A program made the position numbers and the translations under genes. Of a stretch of DNA of 64,000 bases, positions 44,115 through 52,943 are shown in pieces. The stretch covers positions 186,001 through 250,000 of the forward strand of contig NZ_LQOW01000026.1 in NCBI RefSeq assembly GCF_002102185.1, in the 5' to 3' direction. Origin of the DNA: Mycobacterium fragae. GTDB lineage: Bacteria > Actinomycetota > Actinomycetes > Mycobacteriales > Mycobacteriaceae. Each line of letters begins with the position of its first letter. The first letter of the stretch is position 1. Below the pieces are notes generated by a model. That model ran no database searches, had not been told where the DNA came from, and was given only the letters and a program-made list of their open reading frames with translations.

Positions 44115-44987
44115 TCAAGCAGTTCCGTGCACTTTGGCGAGGAACGGGCGAATCAACCCAGTCACCTCGTCTAGCGCCGACTCCAGCAGGAAATGTCCTC
44201 CCTCGAGCAGATGGATCTCGGCATCGGGTAAATCCTCGGCGAAGGCTTCTGCACCGGCCGGACCGAATATTTCGTCGCCGCGACCCCACACCGCGAGCAA
44301 CGGCACTTTGCTGGCGCGGAAGTACTCATGCAGCCGCGGGTATAGCGCTGAGTTGCTGGCATAGTCCCGCAGCAATTTGAGTTGCACCTCGTCGTTGCCG
44401 GGTCGGGATATCAATGCGTAGTCGTGATACCAGGATTCGGGGTTGACCAGTGTCTCGTCGGGCACTCCGGTGACGTATTGCCAGCGGGTGGCCTCAAGGG
44501 TCAGAAACTGCCGGACCGGGGCCTCGGTTTCGGCGGTCTGCTCCGCTTGGTACGCGGTCACGACCTTCCAGAAGCTCTCCACGAAGCCGGCGTCGTAGCC
44601 ATTGCCATTTTGAGTGATGATCGCGGTGACCGCGGCGGGGTCATCGACGGCAAGCCGCCAGCCGATCGGGGCACCGTAGTCCTGCACGTACATCGCGTAT
44701 CGATCGATCGCCAATCCGCGCAGCAAGCCTCGTGTCAACCCGGTCAGGGCACCGAAGGTGTAGTCGAATTGCTCTACGGTCGGCGCGTCAGATAGACCGA
44801 AGCCCAAGTGATCCGGGGCGATCACGTGGTAGCGGTCGGCCAGTGCGGGAACTAGATCACGGAACATGTACGAGCTGGTTGGAAAGCCGTGCAACAGGAC
44901 CACTGCGGGCGCATCCGCAGGCCCGGCTTCGCGGAAGAACAGCCGATGTCCGTCGACGGTGAGATAGCGATAGTGCACGGCCGCCAT
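44115..44987 (-). CDS. Alpha/beta hydrolase, haloalkane dehalogenase/epoxide hydrolase-like
   Basis: A 290-residue hydrolase with an Asp nucleophile: Asp103 in MYVQDYGAPIGW. LLHGFPTSSYMFRDL gives the oxyanion region, WGRGDEIFG the second acid and EGGHFLLE the histidine. This Asp-type triad is that of haloalkane dehalogenases and epoxide hydrolases, not ordinary esterases. The ATG at 44987 follows AGGAGG by eight bases; operator copy 3 is 34 bp upstream. A longer reading would include that operator. Confidence 0.88.
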   Translation of the reverse strand: MAAVHYRYLTVDGHRLFFREAGPADAPAVVLLHGFPTSSYMFRDLVPALADRYHVIAPDHLGFGLSDAPTVEQFDYTFGALTGLTRGLLRGLAIDRYAMYVQDYGAPIGWRLAVDDPAAVTAIITQNGNGYDAGFVESFWKVVTAYQAEQTAETEAPVRQFLTLEATRWQYVTGVPDETLVNPESWYHDYALISRPGNDEVQLKLLRDYASNSALYPRLHEYFRASKVPLLAVWGRGDEIFGPAGAEAFAEDLPDAEIHLLEGGHFLLESALDEVTGLIRPFLAKVHGTA

Positions 44988-45020
44988 GAGCGATGCCTCC
45001 TGTGCGGTTGACCAGTTTTC

Positions 45021-45036
45021 TGGGTTGTGCATCCCA
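45021..45036. promoter_or_regulatory. Operator motif copy 3 (reverse), TGGGAT-GCAC-AACCCA
   Basis: On the plus strand it reads TGGGTT-GTGC-ATCCCA. It lies 34-49 bp upstream of the hydrolase start. A flanking C and G extend the symmetry. Confidence 0.72.
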
Positions 45037-45098
45037 GTATGTCCCTGTGAGTGTCGGCCGCACAAGGCGTTGACCTACGCTGTGAAGCGTGACTATTC

Positions 45099-45114
45099 TG
45101 GGATAGCTAACCCA
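45099..45114. promoter_or_regulatory. Operator motif copy 4, TGGGAT-AGCT-AACCCA
   Basis: Exact TGGGAY-N4-AACCCA match 17-32 bp upstream of the MOSC-reductase ATG. Copies 3 and 4 share the 143-bp divergent region between hydrolase and reductase, so one regulator could silence both. Confidence 0.72.
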
Positions 45115-45130
45115 TTCTGGGGGAGGTTCG

Positions 45131-46864
45131 ATGGCCACGCTGGTTTCGGTGAACGTGGGCATGCCAAAAGACGTGCAGTGGCGTGGTAGGACCGTGTACA
45201 CCGGGATCTGGAAGACACCGGTCGACGGGCCGGTGATGGCGCGCCGTCTCAACCTCGACGGCGACGGGCAGGGTGACCTCGCTGGACATGGCGGTGAGCA
45301 GCGCGCCGTGATGGTCTATCAGGTCGAGTCGTACGACTACTGGAAGACGTATCTGAATCGCGACGATCTGCAGCCCGGTGACTTCGGCGAGAATTTCACG
45401 GTGACCGGGCTTGCCGATGGCGAAGTCTGCATCGGCGACCGTTATCGCATCGGCGATGCGGAATTCGAGGTCACCCAGCCGCGGGTGACGTGCTTTCGGG
45501 TCGGTATGCGTCTCGGCGAGCCGGAAATGCCCAACCTGCTTGTCTCCCACCATCGTCCGGGCTTCTACTTCCGGGTCATCACCGAAGGGGAGGTTCGAGC
45601 CGGCGACGGCATTGTCCGGACTCGCCGGGGCCGCCACGAGCTGAGCGTCGCCGATGTCGACGCCCTGCTGTATCTGCCTGACCGCAATGCCGAGCAGCTA
45701 CGCAAGGTGGTCGAGGTTCCGGCGTTGAGCCCCGGCTGGCAGCAGTCCTTTCAGGACATGCTGGCAAGCGCAACCGGCGCGGCTGCGACCGCCCCGCCGG
45801 TCGCGGTGGAACCGGGATGGCGCGGATTCCGACCGTTGCGCGTGAGTGCCGTACGTCGGGAAAGCCCGACTGTGATGTCGATTCGCCTCGAGGCCGACGA
45901 CCACACCGCGCTGCCGCCGCCGCTTCCCGGGCAATACCTGACCGTCAGAATTCCCGACACCGGCGAGCCGGCACCAATGCGCAGCTACTCGCTGTCGGGA
46001 GATCCGGCGGCGGGGGAGTACCGGATCAGCGTCAAACGCGAGGAGCATGGCCAGGTCAGCCGTTGGTTGCACACCCACATCGAAGCCGGCTCGATTCTCG
46101 AAGCCGCCGCCCCACGTGGCGACTTCTACCTCACGGATGCCACTACCCCGGTGGTGCTGATGTCAGCGGGAATCGGGATTACGCCGGTGCTGGCCATGCT
46201 GCACGCACTGGCCGTTGCGCACAGCACGCGCCCAATCTGGTGGCTGCACACCACGCGCAACAACGCAACCCATGCGTTCGCCGGCGAGGTCGCTGCGTTG
46301 CTGAAGTCGCTTCCGAATGCGCAACAGCATGTCTTCTATACACACGGCGAGAAGTCCGAAGCATTCATCACCTGCGGCCGTCTCGACCGCAAGGCGATTG
46401 CCGCGCTGGGTCTCCCAGCTGACGCTGCTGTTTACCTCTGCGGCCCAGCGCAATTCATGACGGACATGCGCGATGCCTGCACCGAGGCGGGAATCGACGC
46501 CGGGCAGATCCACACCGAGCTATTCGGTGCCCTGCCGCCGATCAACCCCGGCATCGTCGGACCGCCACAGCGCAAGCGACCACATGCACCTGCGGGCACG
46601 CCGGGAACCGGGCCATCGATCACCTTCGCCCGCAGCGGGCTCGCTGTGAACTGGTCACCGGATTACCGCAGCATCCTCGAACTGGCGGAAGCCTGCGACG
46701 TACCAACCCGTTTCTCGTGCCGAAGTGGGGTTTGCCACGTGTGTGTCACCGGAGTCGTTGCCGGCACAACCGCATACGTACAGACCCCTTTGGAGGAGCC
46801 CGGCGAGGGAGAAGTCCTCATCTGCTCAGCCGCTCCGAGCAGCGACCTCGTCCTCGACCTCTAG
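45131..46864 (+). CDS. MOSC-flavin reductase-ferredoxin fusion protein
   Basis: A 577-residue three-part oxidoreductase. Residues 1 to about 215 form a YiiM-like MOSC domain with PRVTCFRVGMR. Residues about 230-455 are an FNR-type FAD/NAD(P) module with MRSYSLSG, SAGIGITPVLAML and YLCGPAQFM. The C-terminal about 85 residues are a plant-type 2Fe-2S domain with Cys530, Cys535, Cys538 and Cys565. The layout suggests electrons pass from NAD(P)H via FAD and the iron-sulphur cluster to a molybdenum cofactor or other acceptor bound by MOSC. A GGGGGAGG site precedes the ATG. Confidence 0.9.
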   Translation: MATLVSVNVGMPKDVQWRGRTVYTGIWKTPVDGPVMARRLNLDGDGQGDLAGHGGEQRAVMVYQVESYDYWKTYLNRDDLQPGDFGENFTVTGLADGEVCIGDRYRIGDAEFEVTQPRVTCFRVGMRLGEPEMPNLLVSHHRPGFYFRVITEGEVRAGDGIVRTRRGRHELSVADVDALLYLPDRNAEQLRKVVEVPALSPGWQQSFQDMLASATGAAATAPPVAVEPGWRGFRPLRVSAVRRESPTVMSIRLEADDHTALPPPLPGQYLTVRIPDTGEPAPMRSYSLSGDPAAGEYRISVKREEHGQVSRWLHTHIEAGSILEAAAPRGDFYLTDATTPVVLMSAGIGITPVLAMLHALAVAHSTRPIWWLHTTRNNATHAFAGEVAALLKSLPNAQQHVFYTHGEKSEAFITCGRLDRKAIAALGLPADAAVYLCGPAQFMTDMRDACTEAGIDAGQIHTELFGALPPINPGIVGPPQRKRPHAPAGTPGTGPSITFARSGLAVNWSPDYRSILELAEACDVPTRFSCRSGVCHVCVTGVVAGTTAYVQTPLEEPGEGEVLICSAAPSSDLVLDL

Positions 46865-46881
46865 TTCGCCAGCGTGCGCAG

Positions 46882-46913
46882 TTGTACGGCATCTGCGGCG
46901 TGTCGGCGTACAA
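46882..46913. terminator. Weak hairpin between convergent genes
   Basis: TTGTACG (46882-46888) and CGTACAA (46907-46913) are perfect 7-bp inverted arms around an 18-bp loop. It lies in the 79-bp gap between the MOSC fusion and the reductase on the other strand and could end transcription from either side. Confidence 0.35.
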
Positions 46914-46943
46914 ACACGCACACTCGCGCCAAAGCAAACCCGG

Positions 46944-48437
46944 CTAGGTGCCGGTATCGGAATCCCGGTAGGCCTCAAGGAGTCTCAGCCACACTTCGCT
47001 GATCGTTGGGAAGCAGGGCACGGCATGCCACAACCGGTCGATGGGAACCTGGCCGGCGACGGCGATAGTGGCGGAGTAGAGCAGCTCGGCAACGCCGGGA
47101 CCGACGAATGTCACACCGAGCAGATAGCCGTGATCGAGATCGACCACCATCCGCGCGCGACCGGCGTCGCCATCGGCATAGAGGTAGGCTCCCGTGACGA
47201 CATCACCGATTTCGACGTCAACGGCACGCACCCGGTGTCCGGCCTGCTGGGCTTGCTCGGCGGTGAGGCCGACGGCGGCGGCTTCGGGGTCAGTGAAGAA
47301 GACCTGCGGAACCGCATGATGGTCGGCGGTGGTGGCATGGAGGCCCCATGGGGAGGTGTCTAGCGACCGGCCTGTTGCTCGCGCCCCGATCGCGGCACCG
47401 GCGATCCGGGCTTGGTATTTGCCCTCGTGAGTCAGTAAGGCTCGATGATTGACGTCACCACATGCGTAGAGCCACCCTTCGTCGATAGCCCGCACTCGAC
47501 AGGTGTCGTCGACGTCGAGCCAGCTGCCCGGGCTCAGGCCCAGGGTCTCCAGACCGATATCGTCGGTGAGCGGTGCGCGGCCCGTCGCGAACAGCACCTC
47601 GTCGACTTCCAAGTCACTGCCGTCGTCCAATTCCAGAGTCACCGGTCCGTCAGCGCCCAGCCGGCGAAGCCGCGTGACCGACACATCCGTGCGGACGTCT
47701 ACACCTGAATCGATGAGTCCACGGCCGACGAATTCACCGACGAAGGGTTCCATCCGGGGCAGCAGTTGGGATCCGCGCGCCAGCAGAATGACTGAAGCGC
47801 CCAAACCCTGCCAGGCACAGGCCATTTCGACACCAACGCCGCCGGCGCCTACCACTGCAAGCCGGCCCGGCACCGAGCTGCTGTCGGTGGCGTGTCGGTT
47901 AGTCCATGGTCGGACTTCGGCGATGCCCGGCAAGCCGGGCAGGGCAGGGCGGCTTCCGGTGCAGATCACGACGGCATGCCGGGCAGTGAGGCCTACAGCG
48001 TCGCCGCTGGGCGTGGTGACGGTGACTTTTCGGGGTCCGTCCAATCGCCCGTGGCCGCGTACCAGGGTTGCGCCGATTCCGGCCACCCAATCGGCCTGGC
48101 CGGTGTCGTCCCAGTCGGTCACGTAACGGTCGCGGCGTCCGAAGACTCCTTGCGTGCTGATCGAACCCGTGATCGCCTGTCGCGCTCCGTCGACGCGGCC
48201 GGCGTCGGCTACGGCGACGACGGGACGCAGCAGCGCCTTACTGGGGACACAGGCCCAGTACGAGCATTCGCCGCCGACGAGTTCGCGCTCGACCACCGCG
48301 ACACTTAAGCGTTCCGCCCGCGCACGGTCGGCCGCGTTCTGTCCGACCGGTCCGGCACCGAGCACAACCACATCGTAGAAATCGGCGGCTGGATCAGTCG
48401 GCTGTGCGATGCCTTGGTCCTGGCGTGGTCCCGCCAT
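46944..48437 (-). CDS. lpdB: Dihydrolipoamide dehydrogenase/mercuric reductase-like flavoprotein (LpdB-like)
   Basis: A 497-residue pyridine-nucleotide disulphide oxidoreductase. The FAD motif [14 protein letters not shown] is near residue 23 and the redox disulphide Cys58/Cys63 lies in [13 protein letters not shown]. The NAD motif [12 protein letters not shown] follows, and the dimer-domain [11 protein letters not shown] supplies the His-Glu pair. It resembles Rv0794c. The exchange of the usual GGTCLNVGC for GGECSYWAC separates it from true lipoamide dehydrogenase, so its substrate is uncertain. Confidence 0.9.
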   Translation of the reverse strand: MAGPRQDQGIAQPTDPAADFYDVVVLGAGPVGQNAADRARAERLSVAVVERELVGGECSYWACVPSKALLRPVVAVADAGRVDGARQAITGSISTQGVFGRRDRYVTDWDDTGQADWVAGIGATLVRGHGRLDGPRKVTVTTPSGDAVGLTARHAVVICTGSRPALPGLPGIAEVRPWTNRHATDSSSVPGRLAVVGAGGVGVEMACAWQGLGASVILLARGSQLLPRMEPFVGEFVGRGLIDSGVDVRTDVSVTRLRRLGADGPVTLELDDGSDLEVDEVLFATGRAPLTDDIGLETLGLSPGSWLDVDDTCRVRAIDEGWLYACGDVNHRALLTHEGKYQARIAGAAIGARATGRSLDTSPWGLHATTADHHAVPQVFFTDPEAAAVGLTAEQAQQAGHRVRAVDVEIGDVVTGAYLYADGDAGRARMVVDLDHGYLLGVTFVGPGVAELLYSATIAVAGQVPIDRLWHAVPCFPTISEVWLRLLEAYRDSDTGT

Positions 48438-48568
48438 CTCGAAAGTCCTTTCAATCTCGTGGTTTTCAATCTCTGCGCGATGGCGAGCTGTCCGGCCAAC
48501 TCGGGTGGTCGGCGGCGCGCTGCACCCAATGCCACTGCGCGGCCACCTAACATCGGCCTGCCGGTGGA

Positions 48569-48588
48569 AGCACCCGAAAAAAGGTGCT
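48569..48588. terminator. Hairpin downstream of the SDR gene
   Basis: AGCACC (48569-48574) and GGTGCT (48583-48588) pair around an 8-base loop. It lies 55-74 bp beyond the SDR stop on that gene's strand, in the 205-bp gap to lpdB. I see no other feature in this gap except unassigned G/C-rich sequence that presumably carries the lpdB promoter. Confidence 0.45.
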
Positions 48589-48642
48589 CATCTGCTCGAC
48601 TGGCCACTTAGTGAATTGGTCATAGATCTGTGAGCGTCTGCG

Positions 48643-49383
48643 CTACGGGGAGATTGCCAGCTGTCCGCCGGTCGCGTGCAAGACCTCGCCATTAATGTAG
48701 CTGGCCGCCGGCGAGCTAAGAAATGAGACTGCGCTGGCGATTTCGCGAGCCACGGCCGCCCGGCCCAGCGCGGTGGTTGCGGCCAGCGCATCCGTGAGTC
48801 CAGGTGTGACGGCGGTACCCGGTGTGTCGGTGGGACCGGCCGCCACCGTGTTCACCCGCACGCCGGACGGGCCGAACTCGTCTGCCCACACGCGGGTCAG
48901 CAGCTCGATCCCGGCCTTGGTGGCTCCGTAGATCCCGGCGCCGCGCGCCGGCACGGACGCGGCGAGCGTGCTGAGGTTGACCACAGCGCCCTTCCCCCGC
49001 GCGGCCATCGCCGGCACCAGCTTCTGCACCAGGATGTAGGGAGCTCGGAGGTTGAGGTTCACATGCTCATCGAAAACCGCGTCATCGGTGTCTGTTGTGG
49101 CACCGAACTTGTAGACGCCGGCGTTGTTGATCAAGATGTCGACCGGGCCCGCCTCGACGGCCAGCCGGCGCACATCATCGGGATTGGCGAGATCGGCAGC
49201 GACGAAACGTGCTTTGCCCCCTGAGTTTTGGATCTCCTCGACCACCTTGGCACCGCGTTCGGCGCTGCGCCCGTGCACCACCACATCAGCGCCGAGTTCC
49301 GCGAGCTGCAGCGCGATTGCCCGGCCAATCCCGGACGTTGCACCCGTTACCAGGGCGGTGGAACCGGCCAGTGTTGCTTCCAT
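48643..49383 (-). CDS. Short-chain dehydrogenase/reductase
   Basis: A 246-residue classical SDR with TGATSGIG, NNAGV, the Ser in VVNLSTLAAS and YGATK as catalytic Tyr and Lys. The substrate segment is followed by the late-strand GPTDTPG, typical of the fatty-acyl/alcohol SDR type. It lies downstream of the encapsulin gene by 69 bp on the same strand, but a separate promoter is possible. It has no close match in the H37Rv order I recall at this point. Function unknown beyond NAD(P)-linked reduction or oxidation. Confidence 0.87.
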   Translation of the reverse strand: MEATLAGSTALVTGATSGIGRAIALQLAELGADVVVHGRSAERGAKVVEEIQNSGGKARFVAADLANPDDVRRLAVEAGPVDILINNAGVYKFGATTDTDDAVFDEHVNLNLRAPYILVQKLVPAMAARGKGAVVNLSTLAASVPARGAGIYGATKAGIELLTRVWADEFGPSGVRVNTVAAGPTDTPGTAVTPGLTDALAATTALGRAAVAREIASAVSFLSSPAASYINGEVLHATGGQLAISP

Positions 49384-49452
49384 CGGACCTGCCTCTCGGG
49401 GAGGGCTTGATTGACTTCCCCGCCAACGACCAGTCTTGCGCCTTTATTCCGG

Positions 49453-50250
49453 CTACGTGCCAAGGCAAACCGCCGCCTCGGCGGTGTAGCACAGGAACGT
49501 CATTGTCTCCTGCAGGTACACCTGCACGGTGTCGGCATCGTGGGACAGGTAACCAATCGCCACGTCGGTACCCAGCTGCAAGTCGAAATCCCCGCCGCGG
49601 GTGGTCAGCACGAAGGCGCCGTCGATAGCGGGCGCCCAGATGATGTCGCCGTCTACCAGCCGGCGCAAATGCTCACGGATCGGGTAGCCGTGTTCGGTGG
49701 TCTCGCTGACCTTGGTGTAGGAGTCAGCCGACAGCAATACCGAATACGGCCCGTCGACACCGGCCAGGCGCAGTCCCGACAGCGCCTGGGAGATCACATC
49801 GGGGAAGTCGCGAACGTCCGCGGGCAACTGCAACGCCTGGTTGGAGCTGCAGCTACGGATGCCCTCAATTGACGCCTCGGGATAGCCTTCGAAAATGGCT
49901 CGGTCTTCGACGAAGGCCAGCTTCTTGGCGGCGTCCTTGACGGGATCCCAGTCCGAGTCCTGTGAACCACGCTCCACGTCGTCGATCTCCGAGCGCGAAA
50001 GCGTGAATGGAACCCTTAGCCGCACAAGCGGTTTGCTGGCGCGCAAATGCGCAACGACGCCCTCGGTGGGGGCCTTCACATCGGTCAGCCGACCGCTGCC
50101 GATTGCCGCCGCCGTCGGTCCGCCCGGCTCGCTCACGTCCACTACCCGCCGACCCGCGATATGGCGTTTGAACGTCCGCGACGCCTCCAATTCGATTTCC
50201 GCCCAAGCGGCTTCGGTGATCGGCGCTAGTTCGCGGTAGAGGTTGTTCAT
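49453..50250 (-). CDS. Encapsulin shell protein (Cfp29/Rv0798c-like)
   Basis: A 265-residue HK97-fold protein that assembles into the encapsulin nanocompartment (60-subunit T=1 for this size class). The opening NNLYRELAPITEAAWAEIE and SLLVDGDIIWAP-like LVDGDIIWAPAIDGAFVL are characteristic. It is immediately downstream of the DyP peroxidase, which carries an encapsulation tag. Its ribosome site AAAGGA lies within the last codons of DyP, and only one stop codon separates the genes, ensuring balanced production of shell and cargo. Confidence 0.95.
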   Translation of the reverse strand: MNNLYRELAPITEAAWAEIELEASRTFKRHIAGRRVVDVSEPGGPTAAAIGSGRLTDVKAPTEGVVAHLRASKPLVRLRVPFTLSRSEIDDVERGSQDSDWDPVKDAAKKLAFVEDRAIFEGYPEASIEGIRSCSSNQALQLPADVRDFPDVISQALSGLRLAGVDGPYSVLLSADSYTKVSETTEHGYPIREHLRRLVDGDIIWAPAIDGAFVLTTRGGDFDLQLGTDVAIGYLSHDADTVQVYLQETMTFLCYTAEAAVCLGT

Positions 50251-51261
50251 CTAAGAATTTCCTTTCAGACTGCCGATCGCCAACGAGCCATCCCGCGATC
50301 CGGAATCCACCGCGGGTGCCGCAGCACTCGGCAACGGCGGCGGATCGTCGAGGAAGTCGACGGTGGGAGTGAAGAACATTCCACCGGTGACGGCGGTGGA
50401 GAAGTCCAGGATGCGGTCGGTGGTGCCCGGCGGATCGCCGAGGAACATGTTGCGCAGCATCTGCTCGGTCACCCACGGATTGCGCGAATAGCCGATGAAA
50501 TACGTGCCGAATTCGCCCTTGCCGACCTCGCCGAACGGCATGTTGTGGCGCACGATCTTGAGTTCGTTGCCGTCGTCGTCTTCGACCTTGTTCAGCGTGA
50601 GGTGAGAGTTGGCGGGCTTGTCATCGTCGTCGAATTCGATGTCCTCGAGCTTGGTTCGGCCGAACGCGCGTTCTTGCTCGGTGACCGACAACGAGTTCCA
50701 GCCCGCCATGTCGTGGACGTACTTCTGCACGTGGACGTAGCAGGAGCCGGCGAAGTCCGGGTCTTCGTCACCGATCTGGGTGGCGCTGACGGCCAATGGC
50801 CCGTCGGGGTTCTCGGTGCCGTCGACGAAGCCGAGCAGATCGCGGTTTTCGAAGAACCGGAAGCCGTGCACTTCGTCGACGACGGTCACCGCTCCCGCCA
50901 TCGCGTCGATCAGCCTGGTGGCCAGCTCGAAGCAGACGTCCATCGTCTCGCCCCGGATATGGAACAACAGGTCGCCGGGCGTGGCGGGGGCGGCGTGCCG
51001 CGGACCTTCCAACTCGACGAATGGATGCAATTCAGCGGGCCGCGGGCCGGCGAACAACCGGTCCCACGCGTCGGAGCCGATCGATGCGACCACCGACAGG
51101 CGTTTTGCTGGATCGCGGAATCCGATTGCGCGCACCAGCCCCGAGATGTCCGGCAGCGCATCGTGCACCGTCGCTTCGCCGCCCTCGTCGATCGTGACAA
51201 CCAAGAAGATCGCGGCCGGGGTCAACGGTGCGAGAACCGGCTGCGGTTGCACATCGGGCAC
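50251..51261 (-). CDS. Dye-decolourising peroxidase, encapsulin cargo (Rv0799c-like)
   Basis: A 336-residue DyP haem peroxidase. Distal Asp147 lies in GFVDGTENP (GXXDG motif) and the proximal His239 in RHNMPFG. After the catalytic domain a Pro/Ala-rich linker leads to the C-terminal tag DGSLAIGSLKGNS, matching the known encapsulin-loading consensus around DGSLGIGSLKG. It should be packaged in the neighbouring shell, acting on H2O2. It is divergent from the aminopeptidase across 48 bp. Confidence 0.95.
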   Translation of the reverse strand: MPDVQPQPVLAPLTPAAIFLVVTIDEGGEATVHDALPDISGLVRAIGFRDPAKRLSVVASIGSDAWDRLFAGPRPAELHPFVELEGPRHAAPATPGDLLFHIRGETMDVCFELATRLIDAMAGAVTVVDEVHGFRFFENRDLLGFVDGTENPDGPLAVSATQIGDEDPDFAGSCYVHVQKYVHDMAGWNSLSVTEQERAFGRTKLEDIEFDDDDKPANSHLTLNKVEDDDGNELKIVRHNMPFGEVGKGEFGTYFIGYSRNPWVTEQMLRNMFLGDPPGTTDRILDFSTAVTGGMFFTPTVDFLDDPPPLPSAAAPAVDSGSRDGSLAIGSLKGNS

Positions 51262-51309
51262 GCTTCGACCCTAACGTCCCGGTCGATGCCGTGATGAAAA
51301 GATGGGGAC

Positions 51310-52578
51310 ATGGCGGCGACGGCAAAGGACCTGTGCGAATTCATCGACGCGTCGCCGTCGCCATTTCACGTCTGCGCCACGGCGGCGGAAAGGCTGCGCG
51401 GCAACGGCTACACACAGCTCACCGAAACCGACCTGTGGCCGCGCGCCGGCGGCCGATTCTTCACGGTGCGGGCGGGTTCCTTGCTGGCCTGGGACAGCAG
51501 CAGCGACTCGGCTGATCCAGGTCAGCCGTTTCGCATCGTCGGCGGCCATACCGACAGCCCGAACCTGCGGGTCAAACAGCATCCCGACCGTGAGGTCGCC
51601 GGATGGCAGATGGTAGCGCTACAGCCGTACGGGGGTGCCTGGCTGAATTCCTGGCTGGACCGCGACTTGGGTATCAGCGGTCGGCTGTCGGTGCGCGACG
51701 GCGCCGATATCACCCACCGGCTGGTGCGGATCGACGAGCCGATCCTGCGGGTGCCGCAGCTGGCGATTCACCTGGCCGAGGACCGCAAGTCGGTCACGCT
51801 GGACCCGCAACGCCACGTCAACGCGGTGTGGGCCGTCGGGGGGACCCGCCGCTCGTTTCTCGGATATGTCGCCGAGCAGGCCGACGTCGATCCCGGCCAA
51901 GTGCTGGGTTTCGACCTGATGACCCACGACCTCACACCGTCGGCGTTGTCCGGGGTGGACGAGCAGTTCGTCAGTGCACCCCGGCTGGACAACCAGGCTT
52001 CTTGTTACGCGGGCCTGGAGGCATTCCTCGCCGCTGAACCACGCGGATATCTGCCCGTGTTCGCGCTATTCGACCACGAGGAAGTCGGCTCCACCTCCGA
52101 TCACGGCGCCAACTCCGAGCTGTTGCTGTCCACGTTGGAACGCATCGTGCTCGCCGGCGGCGCAAGCCGGGAAGACTTCCTGCGCCGGCTGCCGGGATCC
52201 ACGATGGCTTCTGCCGACATGGCACACGCCACCCACCCGAACTACCCGGACCGGCATGAGCCCGGGCACCTCATCGCGATCAACGGCGGCCCGGTGCTCA
52301 AGGTGCAACCGAATCTGCGCTACGCCACCGACGGCCGCACCGCCGCGGCGTTCGCGTTGGCCTGCCAGCAGGCCGGTGTGCCGTTGCAGCGCTACGAACA
52401 TCGCGCCGACCTGCCCTGCGGGTCGACGATCGGCCCGATGGCATCGGCGCAAACCGGCATCCCGACCGTCGACGTGGGCGCCGCCCAGCTGGCCATGCAC
52501 TCCGCGCGAGAACTGATGGGCGCCCACGATGTCGCCGCATATTCGGCTGCATTGCAGGCGTTTCTGTCGCCGGGCTGA
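51310..52578 (+). CDS. pepC: M18-family aminopeptidase (Rv0800-like)
   Basis: A 422-residue zinc aminopeptidase. Metal and catalytic motifs appear in the correct order: [11 protein letters not shown] (His/Asp), [13 protein letters not shown] (two Glu), [11 protein letters not shown] (Asp) and QLAMHSARE (terminal His). The protein probably acts as a large tetrahedral oligomer that removes acidic or other N-terminal residues from peptides. The ATG at 51310 lies 48 bp from the divergent DyP gene. All metal ligands are retained. Confidence 0.93.
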   Translation: MAATAKDLCEFIDASPSPFHVCATAAERLRGNGYTQLTETDLWPRAGGRFFTVRAGSLLAWDSSSDSADPGQPFRIVGGHTDSPNLRVKQHPDREVAGWQMVALQPYGGAWLNSWLDRDLGISGRLSVRDGADITHRLVRIDEPILRVPQLAIHLAEDRKSVTLDPQRHVNAVWAVGGTRRSFLGYVAEQADVDPGQVLGFDLMTHDLTPSALSGVDEQFVSAPRLDNQASCYAGLEAFLAAEPRGYLPVFALFDHEEVGSTSDHGANSELLLSTLERIVLAGGASREDFLRRLPGSTMASADMAHATHPNYPDRHEPGHLIAINGGPVLKVQPNLRYATDGRTAAAFALACQQAGVPLQRYEHRADLPCGSTIGPMASAQTGIPTVDVGAAQLAMHSARELMGAHDVAAYSAALQAFLSPG

Positions 52579-52592
52579 CTTACCATCCGGGT

Positions 52593-52943
52593 ATGGCACT
52601 CAAAACGGAGATGGTTACGTTCGACTGCGCTGACCCGGCGAAGCTTGCCCAATGGTGGGCCGAGCAGTTCGACGGAAAAACGCAGGAGCTGATTCCGGGC
52701 GAATTCATTGCGGTGATTCGCTCCGAAGGCCCACGGCTGGGCTTTCAGAAGGTGCCCGACCCTACCCCGGGGAAAAACCGGGTGCATCTCGATTTCAGCG
52801 CGGCCGACGTCGACGGCGAAGTTTCGCGGCTCAGCGCCGCCGGCGCCACCGAGGTCGGCCGGCACAGCATCGGCGAGAACTTCCGATGGGTGGTGATGGC
52901 CGACCCCGGCGGCAACCTGTTCTGTGTGGCCGGGAGTAGCTAG
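52593..52943 (+). CDS. VOC/glyoxalase-like protein (Rv0801-like)
   Basis: A 116-residue protein of the glyoxalase-like type. It has LAQWWAEQFDGKTQELIPG early, NRVHLDFSAADVDGEVSRL in the second unit and ADPGGNLFCV at the end. It is 14 bp after the aminopeptidase, probably in one transcript. The stop overlaps a stop on the opposite strand (CTAG). Substrate unknown. Confidence 0.85.
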   Translation: MALKTEMVTFDCADPAKLAQWWAEQFDGKTQELIPGEFIAVIRSEGPRLGFQKVPDPTPGKNRVHLDFSAADVDGEVSRLSAAGATEVGRHSIGENFRWVVMADPGGNLFCVAGSS

